Source: Gemmatimonadota bacterium (GTDB taxonomy: Bacteria > Gemmatimonadota > Gemmatimonadetes > Gemmatimonadales > Gemmatimonadaceae). Taken from it: a stretch of DNA of 64,000 nt. Made by a program: the position numbers and the translations under genes. Shown here piece after piece: positions 52,951 through 63,754 of this stretch. Each line of letters begins with the position of its first letter. The first letter of the stretch is position 1. The stretch is taken from contig JAJPIM010000043.1 of the NCBI GenBank assembly GCA_021324775.1, forward strand, positions 62,001 to 126,000, read 5' to 3'. The notes beneath the pieces were generated by a model. It made no database searches. It worked only from the letters and a program-made list of their open reading frames with translations, and was not told where the DNA came from.

Positions 52951-53219
52951 GATTTGCGTTGCGGACATTCCTGCGCGGCCGGTTGCCCGCAGCGGCCACA
53001 ACGGCAGAGGATCGGGTGGAAGTGGGCCGATCAGCTGCACGGAGTGCTTGGCGGTGCTCCGATGGTGCATATTTGGGGTTGCCGCGCCCGGGGTCCGTGA
53101 CCTCGGCGCGCGAAACGTGCCGACATTCAGACGCGGAAGGTATAGGTAGCCGTGGCAAGCGCTCGGATGTGACCGGTTGGTATCGTGCGTCGTACCTGTT
53201 CGTGGTGAATGTCGGTCGC

Positions 53220-55046
53220 ATGTGGACGCGTCCCGCGGTCGCCGCCCGCGGGCTGTACGGTTCAGTCTGTCTGAAGCGTGGCGTGGTACTCGCCGCCGCG
53301 GTGACGGCCGCCGGGTGCGTGGCGCCCCGTCTTGTCCGGCATCATGACACGCCCGCTCCCGAGACGGTGACGAATGAGGCATACCGCGGCGATCCGTTTC
53401 TCGCCGACGTCGAGTCCCGGAGCTTCGAGTATTTCTGGCGCACGACGGATGCGAGAACCGGGCTGACACCCGACCGGAGTCCATCGCCGTCCTTCTCGAG
53501 CATCGCGGCGATCGGTTTTGCGCTGACCGCGTATCCGATTGGCGTCTCGGAAGGATACGTGACCCGCGAGCAGGCAGCCGAGCGGACGCTGACCACGCTG
53601 CGCACGCTCTACGAGCTGCCGCAGGGGCCGAGTGATACCGGCGTCTCGGGGTACAAGGGGTTTTACTACCACTTCCTCAACATGGACAACGCCCGGCGCT
53701 TCTCCCGCGTGGAGCTGTCGACGGGCGATACGGCGTTGCTGCTGGCGGGGGCCCTGTTCTGCCAGCAGTACTTCGACGGTCCGTCGGCAACCGAGGCGGG
53801 GATCCGGGCGTATGCCGACTCGCTGTACGCGCGGGTGGACTGGCAGTGGGCGTCGCCGAACCCGCCGGCCGTTTCGCTTGGATGGACGCCGGACAGTCTG
53901 TTCATGCCCTACGATTGGCGCGGCTACAACGAAGTCATGCTGCTGTACGTGCTGGCGCTGGGTTCGCCGACCCACCCGATCTCGCCTGCCGCGTGGGCGG
54001 AGTACACGCGGACGTACCGTTGGGAAGAGTATTTCGGCCAGTCGTTCCTGAGCTTCGCGCCGGCGTTCGGCTATCAGTACTCTCATGTGTGGATCGACTT
54101 TCGCGGGATCCAGGATCCGTACATGCGAAGCAAGGGCATCGACTACTTCGAGAACTCGCGGCGCGATGCGTACGCGCAGCGTGACTACGCCACCCTCAAC
54201 CCGATGGGGTGGAAGGGGTACGCACCCACGGCGTGGGGGTTCTCCGCCTGCGATGGGCCGGCCGACACGGCCCTCGATCTCGACGGGGTATACCGATGGT
54301 TTCACACGTACTGGGCGCGCGGCGTCTCCTTCACGCGAACGGCGGATGACGGAACCCTCTCGCCGGCCGCAATCGGCGGCATGATACCCTTCGCGCCGGA
54401 GATTGCGGTCCCCGCGCTGCGCTCGCTGGAGAGTACGTACGGCAACCTGATCTACTCCACGTACGGCTTCGTCGACGCATTCAACCCGACATTCACGACG
54501 CCGTTGCGGATGCCGCTCGGGCGGGTGGATCGCACGCGGGGATGGTTCGATACCGATTACCTCGGCATCGACGAGGGTCCGGTCCTGGCGATGATCGAGA
54601 ACTATCGGACAGAGCTGATCTGGACCACGATGCGCCGGAGCCCCTACATCATCCGGGGCCTGCAGCGCGCGGGGTTTACGGGCGGCTGGCTGGACCACGT
54701 GGCGCCGTCGGGTCCCATCGCATCGTCAGCCGTCACGCCGGCGGCTCCGGCTGCGGTGCCCGTGAAGCCGGCGGATAAGCAGCCCCCGGGCACGCCGCCG
54801 CTTGCACCCGCGCAGCCGCCGTCCTCATCGCCGCCGCCCACTCCCGCGCCGGCACCGGCGCCGGGTCCGCAAGGAGCGACATCGCCGGCGGCGGCATCGC
54901 CCCTGAGCACCTCGCCGTCGAGTAGCTCGCCATCAGGCACTTCACCGTCAAGCACCTCGCCCCCGGCCGCGTCATCGTCGTCGCCGCCGGCACCGGCCCA
55001 GACGCCGTCGTCCGCTCCCGCGCCGGCCGCTCCGCCGAATCGCTGA
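53220..55046 (+). CDS. secreted GH144-type glucanase / glucoamylase-domain lipoprotein
   Basis: About 608 residues. A lipobox (AVTAAGCVAP) follows the N-terminus. The (alpha/alpha)6 catalytic region carries the signature of the Glycoamylase/GH144 family: RSFEYFWRTTDARTGLTPDR, FLNMDNARRFSRVELSTGDT, QYSHVWIDFRGIQD and YFENSRRDAYAQRDYA, with ACDGP near residue 350. GH144 enzymes hydrolyse beta-1,2-glucans. The last 100 residues are a Pro/Ser/Ala-rich low-complexity tail. The start is uncertain (ATG 53220; upstream in-frame starts exist). It heads a transport cluster (55052-57288), so sugar uptake from beta-glucan is its likely purpose. Confidence 0.82.
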   Translation: MWTRPAVAARGLYGSVCLKRGVVLAAAVTAAGCVAPRLVRHHDTPAPETVTNEAYRGDPFLADVESRSFEYFWRTTDARTGLTPDRSPSPSFSSIAAIGFALTAYPIGVSEGYVTREQAAERTLTTLRTLYELPQGPSDTGVSGYKGFYYHFLNMDNARRFSRVELSTGDTALLLAGALFCQQYFDGPSATEAGIRAYADSLYARVDWQWASPNPPAVSLGWTPDSLFMPYDWRGYNEVMLLYVLALGSPTHPISPAAWAEYTRTYRWEEYFGQSFLSFAPAFGYQYSHVWIDFRGIQDPYMRSKGIDYFENSRRDAYAQRDYATLNPMGWKGYAPTAWGFSACDGPADTALDLDGVYRWFHTYWARGVSFTRTADDGTLSPAAIGGMIPFAPEIAVPALRSLESTYGNLIYSTYGFVDAFNPTFTTPLRMPLGRVDRTRGWFDTDYLGIDEGPVLAMIENYRTELIWTTMRRSPYIIRGLQRAGFTGGWLDHVAPSGPIASSAVTPAAPAAVPVKPADKQPPGTPPLAPAQPPSSSPPPTPAPAPAPGPQGATSPAAASPLSTSPSSSSPSGTSPSSTSPPAASSSSPPAPAQTPSSAPAPAAPPNR

Positions 55047-55051
55047 CTTCC

Positions 55052-56371
55052 GTGCAGCGAGGCCGGGGATGGCGGGCATCGGCGAACGCCGCCATCCTCC
55101 TGGCTGTCGCCGGATGCGGCGGTGGGCGTGGGCAAACCGCCCCGCCGGTCACCCTTCGGTTCTGGGCGTTCGGGCGCGAGGGGGAGGTCGTTGAGGCGCT
55201 CGTTCCGGACTTCGAGCGCGCGCATCCCGGCATCAACGTGCGTGTGGAGCAGATCCCGTTTACGGCCGCCCACGAAAAACTGCTGACCTCCGTCGTGGGC
55301 CGCGCGGCTCCTGACATTGCGCAGCTCGGCAACACCTGGGTGCCGGAGCTGGTCGCCCTGCGCGCGCTCGTGCCGCTGGACTCGTTGCTGGCGCGATCGC
55401 GCGCGATCGCGCGGAGCGACTACTTCGACGGCATCTGGGACACGAACATCATCGATGGTGCGACGTGGGGCGTGCCCTGGTACGTGGACACGCGCGTGAT
55501 CTTCTACCGCTCCGACATCCTCGCGAGCGCGGGCTTCCCGGCGGCGCCGCGCACCTGGCGGGAGTGGCGGGAAGCCCTGACGCGGGTGCGCGCCCGTGCG
55601 GGCGGGCATCGCTACGGGATCCTCCTTCCGATAAACGAATGGGCGCAGCCCGTGATATTGGGACTCGCCAGTGGAGCCCCGCTGCTGCGGGATGACGATA
55701 CCTACGGAGACTTCTCGGAGCCGCGATTCCGGGCAGCGTTCGCATTCTACACCGGGCTCTTTCGCGACAGTCTCGCGGCGCCCGTCAGCAATGTACAGAT
55801 CGCCAACCTGTACCAGTCGTTCGGGAACGGCGAGTTCGCGATGTTCATCTCCGGTCCGTGGGACGTCGGCGAGTGCTTGCGCCGCCTCCCGCCGTCGCTG
55901 CAGGGACGCTGGACGACGGCGCCGATACCGGCCCCGGACCCGTCGGACACCACCACGCCCGGCACATCGCTCGCGGGGGGTTCGAGCCTGGTCGTGTTCA
56001 AGGGATCGCCGCATCCCGATTCCGCCTGGGCATTCATTGAATACCTCTCCGGGCCCGCCCAGCAGTCACGATTCTACGCCCTGAGCGGCGACCTGCCGCC
56101 ACGCCAATCGGCATGGGAGGACTCGGCGCTCCGGACCAACTCCTACGCCCGCGCGTTCCGGCGCCAGCTTCAATTCGTGCGGGCGACGCCGAAGATCCCG
56201 GAGTGGGACGAGATCACGACGCTGCTGGCCGATCAGGCCGAAGCCGCCGTCCGCGGTGGCGTTCCGCCCGATTCGGCGCTCGCGGTCCTGGACCGGGAAG
56301 TGGACCGGGCACTCGAGAAGCGCCGGTGGATGCGCGGCCGAATGCACCACGACACGGCAGCGACATCATGA
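55052..56371 (+). CDS. sugar ABC transporter substrate-binding lipoprotein
   Basis: A 439-residue family 1 (MalE-like) binding protein. GTG at 55052, lipobox LAVAGCGGG. Binding-protein features are TLRFWAFGREGEVVEALVPDF, APDIAQLGNTWVPEL, WGVPWYVDTRVIFYRSDIL, and GNGEFAMFISGPWDVGE. Its stop overlaps the ATG of permease 1 (ATGA at 56368). Together with GH144 upstream and GH1 downstream it probably takes up beta-linked gluco-oligosaccharides. Confidence 0.9.
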   Translation: MQRGRGWRASANAAILLAVAGCGGGRGQTAPPVTLRFWAFGREGEVVEALVPDFERAHPGINVRVEQIPFTAAHEKLLTSVVGRAAPDIAQLGNTWVPELVALRALVPLDSLLARSRAIARSDYFDGIWDTNIIDGATWGVPWYVDTRVIFYRSDILASAGFPAAPRTWREWREALTRVRARAGGHRYGILLPINEWAQPVILGLASGAPLLRDDDTYGDFSEPRFRAAFAFYTGLFRDSLAAPVSNVQIANLYQSFGNGEFAMFISGPWDVGECLRRLPPSLQGRWTTAPIPAPDPSDTTTPGTSLAGGSSLVVFKGSPHPDSAWAFIEYLSGPAQQSRFYALSGDLPPRQSAWEDSALRTNSYARAFRRQLQFVRATPKIPEWDEITTLLADQAEAAVRGGVPPDSALAVLDREVDRALEKRRWMRGRMHHDTAATS

Positions 56372-57291
56372 GCAGCGCCACCATGGTGCGCGGCGATGCC
56401 GGCGCCCGGGCGGCCCGGCGAGCCGCCGTGATTTTCCTCGCACCGGGTCTGGTGCTGATCACGCTGACGTTCCTGCTGCCGTCGATCGCGGCGCTCGGGC
56501 TGAGCCTCACGGACTTCGACATCTACGCCGTCGCGTCGCCGGGCAATACGCGATTCATCTGGCTCCGCAACTACGCGGAGCTGGCGCGGACGCCGATGTT
56601 CTGGATCTCGCTCCGCAACACGTTGTATTTCGTGCTGGCCGGCGGCCCGATCTCGGTCCTCGTGTCGCTCGCCGTGGCCGTGATGCTCGACTCGGAACTC
56701 GTTCGCTGGCGCGGGTTCTTCCGGACCGTCTACTTCGCTCCGGTGGTGACGACACTCGTCGCGGTGGCGGTGGTCTGGAAATACCTCTACGACCCGCGCT
56801 ACGGGCTGCTCAACGCAGGGCTGCACGCGATCGGATTGCCGCCGGTCGACTGGCTGGGGTCCACGGCCTGGGCGATGCCGTCGATCATCCTGATGACCGT
56901 GTGGAAGGGCTTCGGCTACAACATGATCATCTTCATGGCCGGGCTGCAGGCCGTGCCCGGCGATCTCTACGATGCGGCGCGCGTCGATGGGGCGGGTGCG
57001 TGGCAGCGGTTCTGGCACGTCACGCTGCCGACGCTGGCCCCCACGTTTCTGTTCGTCAGCATCACCACGATGATCGGCTTCCTCCAGTTGTTCTCCGAGC
57101 CGTACGTCATGACGCAGGGGGGGCCACTCCACGCGACCTTGAGCATCGGTCTGTACATGTTCACGGAAGGATTCGAGTCCTGGCATGTCGGGATGGGCGC
57201 AGCGATCGCCTTCGTGCTCTTCGGGCTGACGCTGATCGGTGCCCTGGTCCAGTTGCGGCTGCGTCCCAAGGGCACAGAGGGCGGCGCGTGA
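56368..57291 (+). CDS. sugar ABC transporter permease 1 (MalF-like)
   Basis: A 307-residue inner-membrane permease with six TM helices and the EAA-type loop DLYDAARVDGAGAWQRFWHV near residue 205. ATG 56368 overlaps the binding-protein stop, and its own stop overlaps the GTG of permease 2 (57288). It forms the translocation pore with permease 2. Substrate follows that of the binding protein. Confidence 0.92.
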   Translation: MSSATMVRGDAGARAARRAAVIFLAPGLVLITLTFLLPSIAALGLSLTDFDIYAVASPGNTRFIWLRNYAELARTPMFWISLRNTLYFVLAGGPISVLVSLAVAVMLDSELVRWRGFFRTVYFAPVVTTLVAVAVVWKYLYDPRYGLLNAGLHAIGLPPVDWLGSTAWAMPSIILMTVWKGFGYNMIIFMAGLQAVPGDLYDAARVDGAGAWQRFWHVTLPTLAPTFLFVSITTMIGFLQLFSEPYVMTQGGPLHATLSIGLYMFTEGFESWHVGMGAAIAFVLFGLTLIGALVQLRLRPKGTEGGA

Positions 57292-58196
57292 CCGGCGCCG
57301 TCATTCCCTCCGGTGTGCCGGCCGCTGTTTCGGCCGGGCTCGACGAGCGTCCTGCGAGGCGCCCCCGGTGGGATACCGGCGTCTCGTGGCGAACCGTGCT
57401 CCTGCACGTGCTGCTGGCCGCGATCGCGGGCGTCGCCGTGGCGCCGCTCGCGTGGATGGTGTCCGCGTCGTTCATGCCGGCGGGCTCCGCGACGACGTAC
57501 CCGCCGCCGCTCCTCCCGCATCCAGCCACGTGGGCCAACTATCGCGAGCTTTTTTCCCACCTGGATCTGTCCCGCGAGCTGCGGAACAGCGCGATTGTCG
57601 CCGGGCTCATCACCGCTTCATCGCTGCTGTTCAACTCGATGGCGGGGTATGCGTTCGCCAAGTTCAGTTTTCCCGCGCGCGACCGGCTGTTTCGCCTGGT
57701 GCTGCTCGGTCTCTTCATCCCGCCGCAGGTGGCGATGCTCCCTCTGTTCATCCTGCTGCGCGAGTTGCACCTCGTCAACAGCTTCGCCGGCGTCGTGCTG
57801 CCAAGCATGGCGACCGTGTTCGGGATGTTTCTCGTGCGCCAGTACGTCCTCGGCATACCGGACGAGTTGCTCGATGCGGCGCGCGTAGATGGCGCGGGGG
57901 AACTCCGTATCTACTGGTCGATCGTGCTGCCCCTGTGCGCGCCCGTGCTGGTGACGCTCGCGGTCTTCGTCTTCATGAGCGCCTGGAACGACTTCATGTG
58001 GCCGCTGGTGGTCCTGACCGACAGCGCCAAATACACCCTCCCGGTTGGTCTCGCGAATCTGTCACGTGAGCATGTCCAGGATACCGAGCTCATGATGGCG
58101 GCTTCCGTCGTGACGCTGCTGCCGGTTCTGCTGCTCTTCATCTCGCTCCAGCGCTATTACATCCGGGGCATCACCATGGGCGGCGTCAAGGGCTAG
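57288..58196 (+). CDS. sugar ABC transporter permease 2 (MalG-like)
   Basis: A 302-residue permease with six TM helices and the EAA loop ELLDAARVDGAGELRIYWSI near residue 195. The GTG at 57288 overlaps the preceding stop. An N-terminal cytoplasmic stretch of about 35 residues precedes the first helix (LLHVLLAAIAGVAVAPLAWM). Its stop overlaps that of the convergent beta-glucosidase by four bases. The ABC ATPase is encoded separately at 59648. Confidence 0.92.
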   Translation: MTGAVIPSGVPAAVSAGLDERPARRPRWDTGVSWRTVLLHVLLAAIAGVAVAPLAWMVSASFMPAGSATTYPPPLLPHPATWANYRELFSHLDLSRELRNSAIVAGLITASSLLFNSMAGYAFAKFSFPARDRLFRLVLLGLFIPPQVAMLPLFILLRELHLVNSFAGVVLPSMATVFGMFLVRQYVLGIPDELLDAARVDGAGELRIYWSIVLPLCAPVLVTLAVFVFMSAWNDFMWPLVVLTDSAKYTLPVGLANLSREHVQDTELMMAASVVTLLPVLLLFISLQRYYIRGITMGGVKG

Positions 58197-59578
58197 CCCG
58201 GAAAGAGATTCATTCCGTTGGACCGGATCACGTCGCGGAAGAACGCGGCACTGGCTTTGGGCGTCCGCCGCTGCGTCTCGCGATCGACGTGTACGATGCC
58301 GAACCGCTTGGAGTATCCGTAGTTCCATTCGAAGTTGTCGAGCAGGGACCAGGCGAAATATCCGCGCAGGTCAACCCCCGCGGCCATTGCGGCGTGGGCT
58401 GCCTGGATATGGCTCCGCAAATACGCGACGCGGTCGTGATCCTCGATCGGCGTGCCGTCCGACGACGCCGGCTCAGGAAACGCGGCACCGTTCTCGGTGA
58501 CGTACATGGGTAGCGGTCCGTAGCGGTCGCGCACCCATTGCAGAATGGCAGTGAGACCCGCTGGGTAGATCTCCCAGCCCATGTCGGTGTGTGCGGACTG
58601 CGTCTGTGGGACGCGCGCGGCGCCAGCGGGGAGTGCGCCCGGATCGGCGCGCACGACAGATCGCGAGTAGTAATTGACGCCGAGGAAATCCATCGGCCGA
58701 CGGACGAGCCCCATCTCGGCTTCGCGCATGCCAGGGGGTCCGTCTTCGTATAGGGCGCGCAGCGAGGGCGGCGAGATGCCGAGAAAGACCGGGTCGAGGT
58801 ATTGCCGGTTGAAGTAGGCGCTGGCGCGATCGGCGGCACCGAGATCGGCCGCGTCGCCAGACGCGGGCATCTGTGGCTCGAGGTTGACCGCCAGTCCGAT
58901 CTCGTGACGTCCCGATGCCCGGTACGCATCCACCGCTGCGGCGTGAGCGCGCAGGAGGTGATACGAGACGCGACCCGCCTCGGACGCGCTCTGGTGCCCC
59001 GGCGCGAGCACGCCGCGCATATAGCCGCCATCCGTGATGACCCAGGGTTCATTGATCGTCACCCAGAGCCGCACCCGGTCATCGAGTGCGCGCACCACGA
59101 CGTCCGCGTAGTCCGCGAACCACCCCGCACTGTCGGGGTTCAGCCATCCGCCCAGATCCTCGAGCGCGGCCGGGAGATCCCAGTGGTAGAGGGTGATGAG
59201 CGGCTGTATGTTTGACGCGAGCAGCGCGTCGACCAGCCGTTCGTAGAACGCGAGGCCCGGACGGTTGGCGCGTCCGCGACCCGTGGGGAGAATCCGGCCC
59301 CACGCGACGCTCAGCCGGTACGCGGTCAGGCCCAGGCTCTGCATGAGGGCGACGTCGTCCGCGGCGCGGCGGTAGTGATCGCAGGCGATGTCGCCCGTGT
59401 CGCCGCCCTGTATCGTGCCGGGGGTGTGGGCGAAGCGGTGCCAGATGCTGGCGCCGGCTCCGTCGGCGAGTGGCGAGCCTTCGATCTGGTACGCCGACGT
59501 CGCGGCGCCCCAGAGAAACTGCTCGGGGAATCGTGTCGCCGGCCGCGCGCCGGTTGCAGAGAGAGGAGGGACCGTCAT
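58193..59578 (-). CDS. GH1 beta-glucosidase
   Basis: A 461-residue (beta/alpha)8 enzyme of family GH1. Acid/base Glu177 is in the motif TINEP and the nucleophile Glu362 in YVTENG; the N-terminal motif is FLWGAATSAYQIEGS. No signal peptide, so it acts on oligosaccharides after uptake. It is convergent with permease 2 and divergent from the ABC ATPase gene (69 bases apart, shared promoter region). It releases glucose from beta-linked gluco-oligosaccharides made by the GH144 enzyme outside the cell. Confidence 0.95.
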   Translation of the reverse strand: MTVPPLSATGARPATRFPEQFLWGAATSAYQIEGSPLADGAGASIWHRFAHTPGTIQGGDTGDIACDHYRRAADDVALMQSLGLTAYRLSVAWGRILPTGRGRANRPGLAFYERLVDALLASNIQPLITLYHWDLPAALEDLGGWLNPDSAGWFADYADVVVRALDDRVRLWVTINEPWVITDGGYMRGVLAPGHQSASEAGRVSYHLLRAHAAAVDAYRASGRHEIGLAVNLEPQMPASGDAADLGAADRASAYFNRQYLDPVFLGISPPSLRALYEDGPPGMREAEMGLVRRPMDFLGVNYYSRSVVRADPGALPAGAARVPQTQSAHTDMGWEIYPAGLTAILQWVRDRYGPLPMYVTENGAAFPEPASSDGTPIEDHDRVAYLRSHIQAAHAAMAAGVDLRGYFAWSLLDNFEWNYGYSKRFGIVHVDRETQRRTPKASAAFFRDVIRSNGMNLFPG

Positions 59579-59647
59579 GCGAGTGTCTCACGGGCCGCGG
59601 GCAGCCGATGCCCGGCGCGCCTGGTCGAACTGAGGGTGCGGTAGGCG

Positions 59648-60781
59648 GTGGCCAGAGTCACGCTGGAAGGTGTCCGCAAGGTCTACGCGGACTCCGGATT
59701 CGTCGCCGTCCACGATCTCGACCTGGACGTGCGCGACGGCGAGTTCGTCGTGCTGGTCGGCCCGTCGGGGTGTGGGAAATCAACGACACTGCGGATGATC
59801 GCGGGCCTCGAATCCATCACGGCGGGCCGCCTGTCGATCGGCGGGCGGTTGGTCAACAATCTCCCGCCCAAAGAGCGCGACATCGCCATGGTGTTCCAGG
59901 GCTACGCGCTCTATCCCCATATGACGGTGTTCGAGAATATGGCTTTCGCTCTGACGCTCCGCAAGCAACCACGGCGTGACATCGAAGCGCGCGTCGACCG
60001 AGCCGCGGACATTCTCGGACTCACGAGCGTGCTCGATCGCCGGCCCCGGCAACTGTCGGGCGGACAGCGGCAGCGTGTGGCGATCGGACGAGCGATCGTC
60101 CGCGACCCGCAGGTCTTCCTGTTCGACGAGCCGCTCTCGAATCTCGATGCCCAGTTCCGTCTCGAGATGCGGCGCGAAATTGCCATGCTCCACCGCCAAC
60201 TTGGCGCGACCACGATTTACGTCACACACGATCAGGTCGAAGCCATGACGCTCGGGGACCGGATCGTCGTGCTCGATGCGGGGCACGTGCAGCAGATCGG
60301 TGCGCCGCTGGATCTATACGACCACCCGGCGAATCGCTTCGTCGCCGCGTTCATCGGGAGCCCGGCGATGAACCTCATCGACGGCGAGCTCGCGGCAGCG
60401 CCGGGCGGCCCGGATGATGGTGTCGTCTTCCGATCGTTGGATGGCGCGCTTCGGACACCCGTCGGCGGTCCAGCGCGAGCCGTGGCGAAATCATGGGCCG
60501 GCAAGCCGGTCACGCTCGGCGTCCGTCCGGAGCACGTCATCGTCGCTGCGCCCGGCGGCGCGGACGGCGACGCGACGCGCGGCACGTTGCAGGGGGTCGA
60601 GCCGCTCGGCTACGAGGTCATCGCTCGCGCGTCGGCGGGCGCCGTCATCGTGACCGCGCGCATGGTCACTGCGGCGCTGCCTCGGCCCGACGCTCCGGTA
60701 ACGATCCACCTGGATGCCGCGCGCGTACAACTGTTCGACCGCACGACGGGATTGGCGATCGGCGCCGCTCAGGGCGTGTAG
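59648..60781 (+). CDS. sugar ABC transporter ATP-binding protein (UgpC/MsmX type)
   Basis: A 377-residue ATPase that powers the permeases upstream. Walker [14 protein letters not shown], signature [10 protein letters not shown], Walker [14 protein letters not shown] and the H-loop THDQVEAMT are intact. The C-terminal MalK-type regulatory OB/TOBE domain (residues 240-370) contains [18 protein letters not shown] start is used. Its 3' end overlaps the minus-strand surface protein gene by 13 bases. Confidence 0.93.
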   Translation: MARVTLEGVRKVYADSGFVAVHDLDLDVRDGEFVVLVGPSGCGKSTTLRMIAGLESITAGRLSIGGRLVNNLPPKERDIAMVFQGYALYPHMTVFENMAFALTLRKQPRRDIEARVDRAADILGLTSVLDRRPRQLSGGQRQRVAIGRAIVRDPQVFLFDEPLSNLDAQFRLEMRREIAMLHRQLGATTIYVTHDQVEAMTLGDRIVVLDAGHVQQIGAPLDLYDHPANRFVAAFIGSPAMNLIDGELAAAPGGPDDGVVFRSLDGALRTPVGGPARAVAKSWAGKPVTLGVRPEHVIVAAPGGADGDATRGTLQGVEPLGYEVIARASAGAVIVTARMVTAALPRPDAPVTIHLDAARVQLFDRTTGLAIGAAQGV

Positions 60782-63660
60782 CGGATTCCGCCGTACGCGC
60801 GAAGCTTGTACTTGAAGGGAGCGCTGATCGAATAGCCCGTGCCCGCCATCAACCAGACGGATGGCAGGTCGATGAATGGTACCCGCCGAAATATGTGCTG
60901 GATCTCCGCGCCATAGACGTCATGATCGGCGTCGCTCGCCGTGAGAGCCGACAGCCGCTCGTAGTACAGTGCGACGGGACCTACGTCTCCTTCGACGCGT
61001 TGATCGAGGAGTTGATTGCCGCCGGCGACGCCGAGCGGCAGGGCCGGGACCGCGACGCGCTGCGTCAGCAGCGCCGTGTCGGTGAGGGGTGCCGGCGTCC
61101 CTCCGGCGACCATGTGCTCGAAGAGCGGGGCGTCGTGGTTCACGAGACCGTACATCGCGCGATAGCGGAGCAGCCAGCCGCCGATACCGGCAGCGAGTGC
61201 CCCGTGGACGAGGAGGCGCTGCCAGGACGTGCCGTCGGTGGTCCCAATCGTGCCCGTCCCGCCGGCCGACCCGAACAGCAGCACGTCGCCACGGGACAGG
61301 TTCGCGGAACCCGTGTACGCCGCAAAGGCAAGAGAGCGGGCGTGGCCGGGCCCGTCATCGAGTGTCATGCGGGCTGTCGAGATGCCGAGGCGGGCCTCGC
61401 TGGTGAGCGGAGTACCGTCGGCCACGTACGACGCGGCCAGCAACGCTCCTCGGTAGGTGGCGTCGAGGGAGTCGGACACGAACCGGCCCGCAGTCTGGCG
61501 CGAAGGGAATTGCGAGATCGCAAATGCCGAGAGGTCGATCGCGACTGGCAGGCCACGCCACGTCGCCGCGGCAGCGCCTCCGCGCCACGTCCCGGGATCG
61601 CCGATCGATCCCTGGATGCTCCAGGCGAGGCGTCCGACGGGATCGCTGCTCCCGAACCAGAGCGTGAAATAGCGACCGTCCGGGGATACTGATCCGCCGG
61701 GAAGATACCGGTATTCATGCGGCCCGAGGCCGTATGCGGACGCGGGACCTACAGTGGCCGGCGGCAGGGAATCCGCCGGGGGCGCGGGCGGCACGGCCGC
61801 CGGGGCGAGCGACGAAGAGAGCATCGGCGTCGCGACCGGCCGCGCATCGGCGGCGTCGATCCGGTGCAGGTCTCGTCCGCGGGCGGACAAGCTGAGGAAA
61901 AAGACGTGGGAGTCCGCTGGCGATGCGTCCGGCGCGACGGCGCCGCCACTAGTCGCGGCGAGCGGGTGTATCGCGCCGCTGGCCAGCTCGATGACCTCGA
62001 GATGCTGCACGCCGCCCAGCTCCGAGACGGCTACGACGGATTCGCCGCCCGCCATGTAGGACGCCGCATACCGGCTCGCACCGTCCTGGGGACCGACGGC
62101 ATGCAGATCGGCCGCACCGCTGTCGCGTATCGCGAATGTCTCGAGATGCCAATGATCGCTGTCGTGCACCGTCACGATCGCCGTGCGCCCGTCGGGCGCA
62201 AACCGCGGCCGGTAATACTCGCGTGTGGGCGAACCGGCGAGCAGAACGGAAACTGTGCCGTGACGGAGGTTCACACTGACGACGTCGCAAATGCCGCCCA
62301 GGCATCGGACACCGATAGCGGTTCGGCCGTCGGGTGCGGGGTCCGCGCCGCGGACGGCCGCGCCGTGCGTGATCCGGCGGATCTGCTGCGTGCGGAGGTT
62401 CCATTCGTAGAGATCCGGCCGCAATGCGCCGTCGCGCAGCGGCTCGTCGTGCGTGACCAACAGGCGCTCGCCATCGGCGAAGAACCGCGGAAGGTCGTAC
62501 CCGACTCCGCGCGCGGCATCGAGAACGGCGACGGGCCGGCGGGGGGGTGGATACGGCTGGACGGCGGCTACGTCATCCGGGTCGCGGGCGAGCATAGCAG
62601 CGATTGCGGCTGCGGCGGCCGAGTCGGGCGGCGCAGGCGCCGTCGCCCAGACGACGATACGGGATGGGTGTCCCGGTATTCTCACCGGGACGGCGATCGA
62701 GGCACCGTCGCGCGAGACGGCCGGGTCGCCCGTGTACCACGTGAGATGCTGAAAGGTTTCGCCCGAGTCGAGACCGGCGGCCGCGATGTCGTCTGCTGCT
62801 CGTAGCGCTTTGCCTGTGAGCTCGGCCGTGAACCGGCCGTAGAGCGCGACCGGCGTGTCGCCGAATACCCCGGCGAATGCCGCCGCGAAGTCTCTGTCCT
62901 GCCGCGCCGTCATGCGCCGCCAGAGCCGGGGCAGGCTCTCGTCGCCGGCTCGCGCCACGAGCCACTCGAGAAATGCGGATCCCGCGAGGTATGCCATGGA
63001 GCCGCCCAGATATCGCGGGCTTCCATTCAGCTCCGAGTACGCCGGCAAGCGGCCTTCGAGCGCAAACTGTCGCAGCACACCGGCCCGGGCCACGCTGTTT
63101 GGCCGCCCGCTGCCCGTGAGCCGTCCCTCGACGTAGGTGGCGTACCCCTCAATCACCCAGCGCGGTGAATTGCGGACGATCGGGCTGATGTCGACGGGCA
63201 GCAGTCGCCAGAGCACGCGCTGGAGGGGGTTTCGCGACGGCCGCGTGAGGTGCGCGATATGCGCGAACTCGTGAACCGTGAGCAATTCGGCCCAGTCGCT
63301 GGCGTGGCCGATGTCTTCGCTCGGCTCGGGAGGAGTCGGCCACAGCACGATCGTCGGCGCGTCGAGGATGGGCAGGGAAGCGCCGTTCGAGACATTGTAC
63401 GGATCGTCGATGACGACTGTGACCTTGCGCGCGGGGCCGCTGCCGACGAGGGCGACCACTGCATCGTGCACTCCCTCCAGACGTCCCGCCGCATCGATGG
63501 CCCAGGGGCGCATGATGCGCGGGAAATGGACGTCGAAATGCGCGGTGTGGATCGTCTCCCACTGCAGTTCCGGCCGTGTGTACACCTGGGCACGAACCGG
63601 CACGCCCGCGACTCCGAGGCTGGCACACAAGCAGCGCAGGGCGTTGCGGCCGAGTCGCAT
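60769..63660 (-). CDS. surface protein: gluzincin-like domain, WD40-like propeller and beta-barrel C-terminus
   Basis: A 963-residue exported protein (signal AGVPVRAQ). The N-terminal 260 residues resemble the Peptidase_MA-like domain: [20 protein letters not shown] has the HExxH zinc motif and [14 protein letters not shown] the third ligand. A WD40/PD40 propeller follows ([40 protein letters not shown]). The C-terminus alternates polar and nonpolar residues and ends IRYTP without a strong signature, similar to surface-exposed outer-membrane barrels. Whether it is an active protease is not proven. No clear function from context. Confidence 0.7.
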   Translation of the reverse strand: MRLGRNALRCLCASLGVAGVPVRAQVYTRPELQWETIHTAHFDVHFPRIMRPWAIDAAGRLEGVHDAVVALVGSGPARKVTVVIDDPYNVSNGASLPILDAPTIVLWPTPPEPSEDIGHASDWAELLTVHEFAHIAHLTRPSRNPLQRVLWRLLPVDISPIVRNSPRWVIEGYATYVEGRLTGSGRPNSVARAGVLRQFALEGRLPAYSELNGSPRYLGGSMAYLAGSAFLEWLVARAGDESLPRLWRRMTARQDRDFAAAFAGVFGDTPVALYGRFTAELTGKALRAADDIAAAGLDSGETFQHLTWYTGDPAVSRDGASIAVPVRIPGHPSRIVVWATAPAPPDSAAAAAIAAMLARDPDDVAAVQPYPPPRRPVAVLDAARGVGYDLPRFFADGERLLVTHDEPLRDGALRPDLYEWNLRTQQIRRITHGAAVRGADPAPDGRTAIGVRCLGGICDVVSVNLRHGTVSVLLAGSPTREYYRPRFAPDGRTAIVTVHDSDHWHLETFAIRDSGAADLHAVGPQDGASRYAASYMAGGESVVAVSELGGVQHLEVIELASGAIHPLAATSGGAVAPDASPADSHVFFLSLSARGRDLHRIDAADARPVATPMLSSSLAPAAVPPAPPADSLPPATVGPASAYGLGPHEYRYLPGGSVSPDGRYFTLWFGSSDPVGRLAWSIQGSIGDPGTWRGGAAAATWRGLPVAIDLSAFAISQFPSRQTAGRFVSDSLDATYRGALLAASYVADGTPLTSEARLGISTARMTLDDGPGHARSLAFAAYTGSANLSRGDVLLFGSAGGTGTIGTTDGTSWQRLLVHGALAAGIGGWLLRYRAMYGLVNHDAPLFEHMVAGGTPAPLTDTALLTQRVAVPALPLGVAGGNQLLDQRVEGDVGPVALYYERLSALTASDADHDVYGAEIQHIFRRVPFIDLPSVWLMAGTGYSISAPFKYKLRAYGGIRYTP

Positions 63661-63754
63661 CCCGGAAAGTAACGATCGTTCGTGAGGGAGAGTCGTTCAG
63701 CCCAACCCGGCGTAACCCGCTCTGGCCCCGGCGTCCCCCAGCGTCACACCGGGA

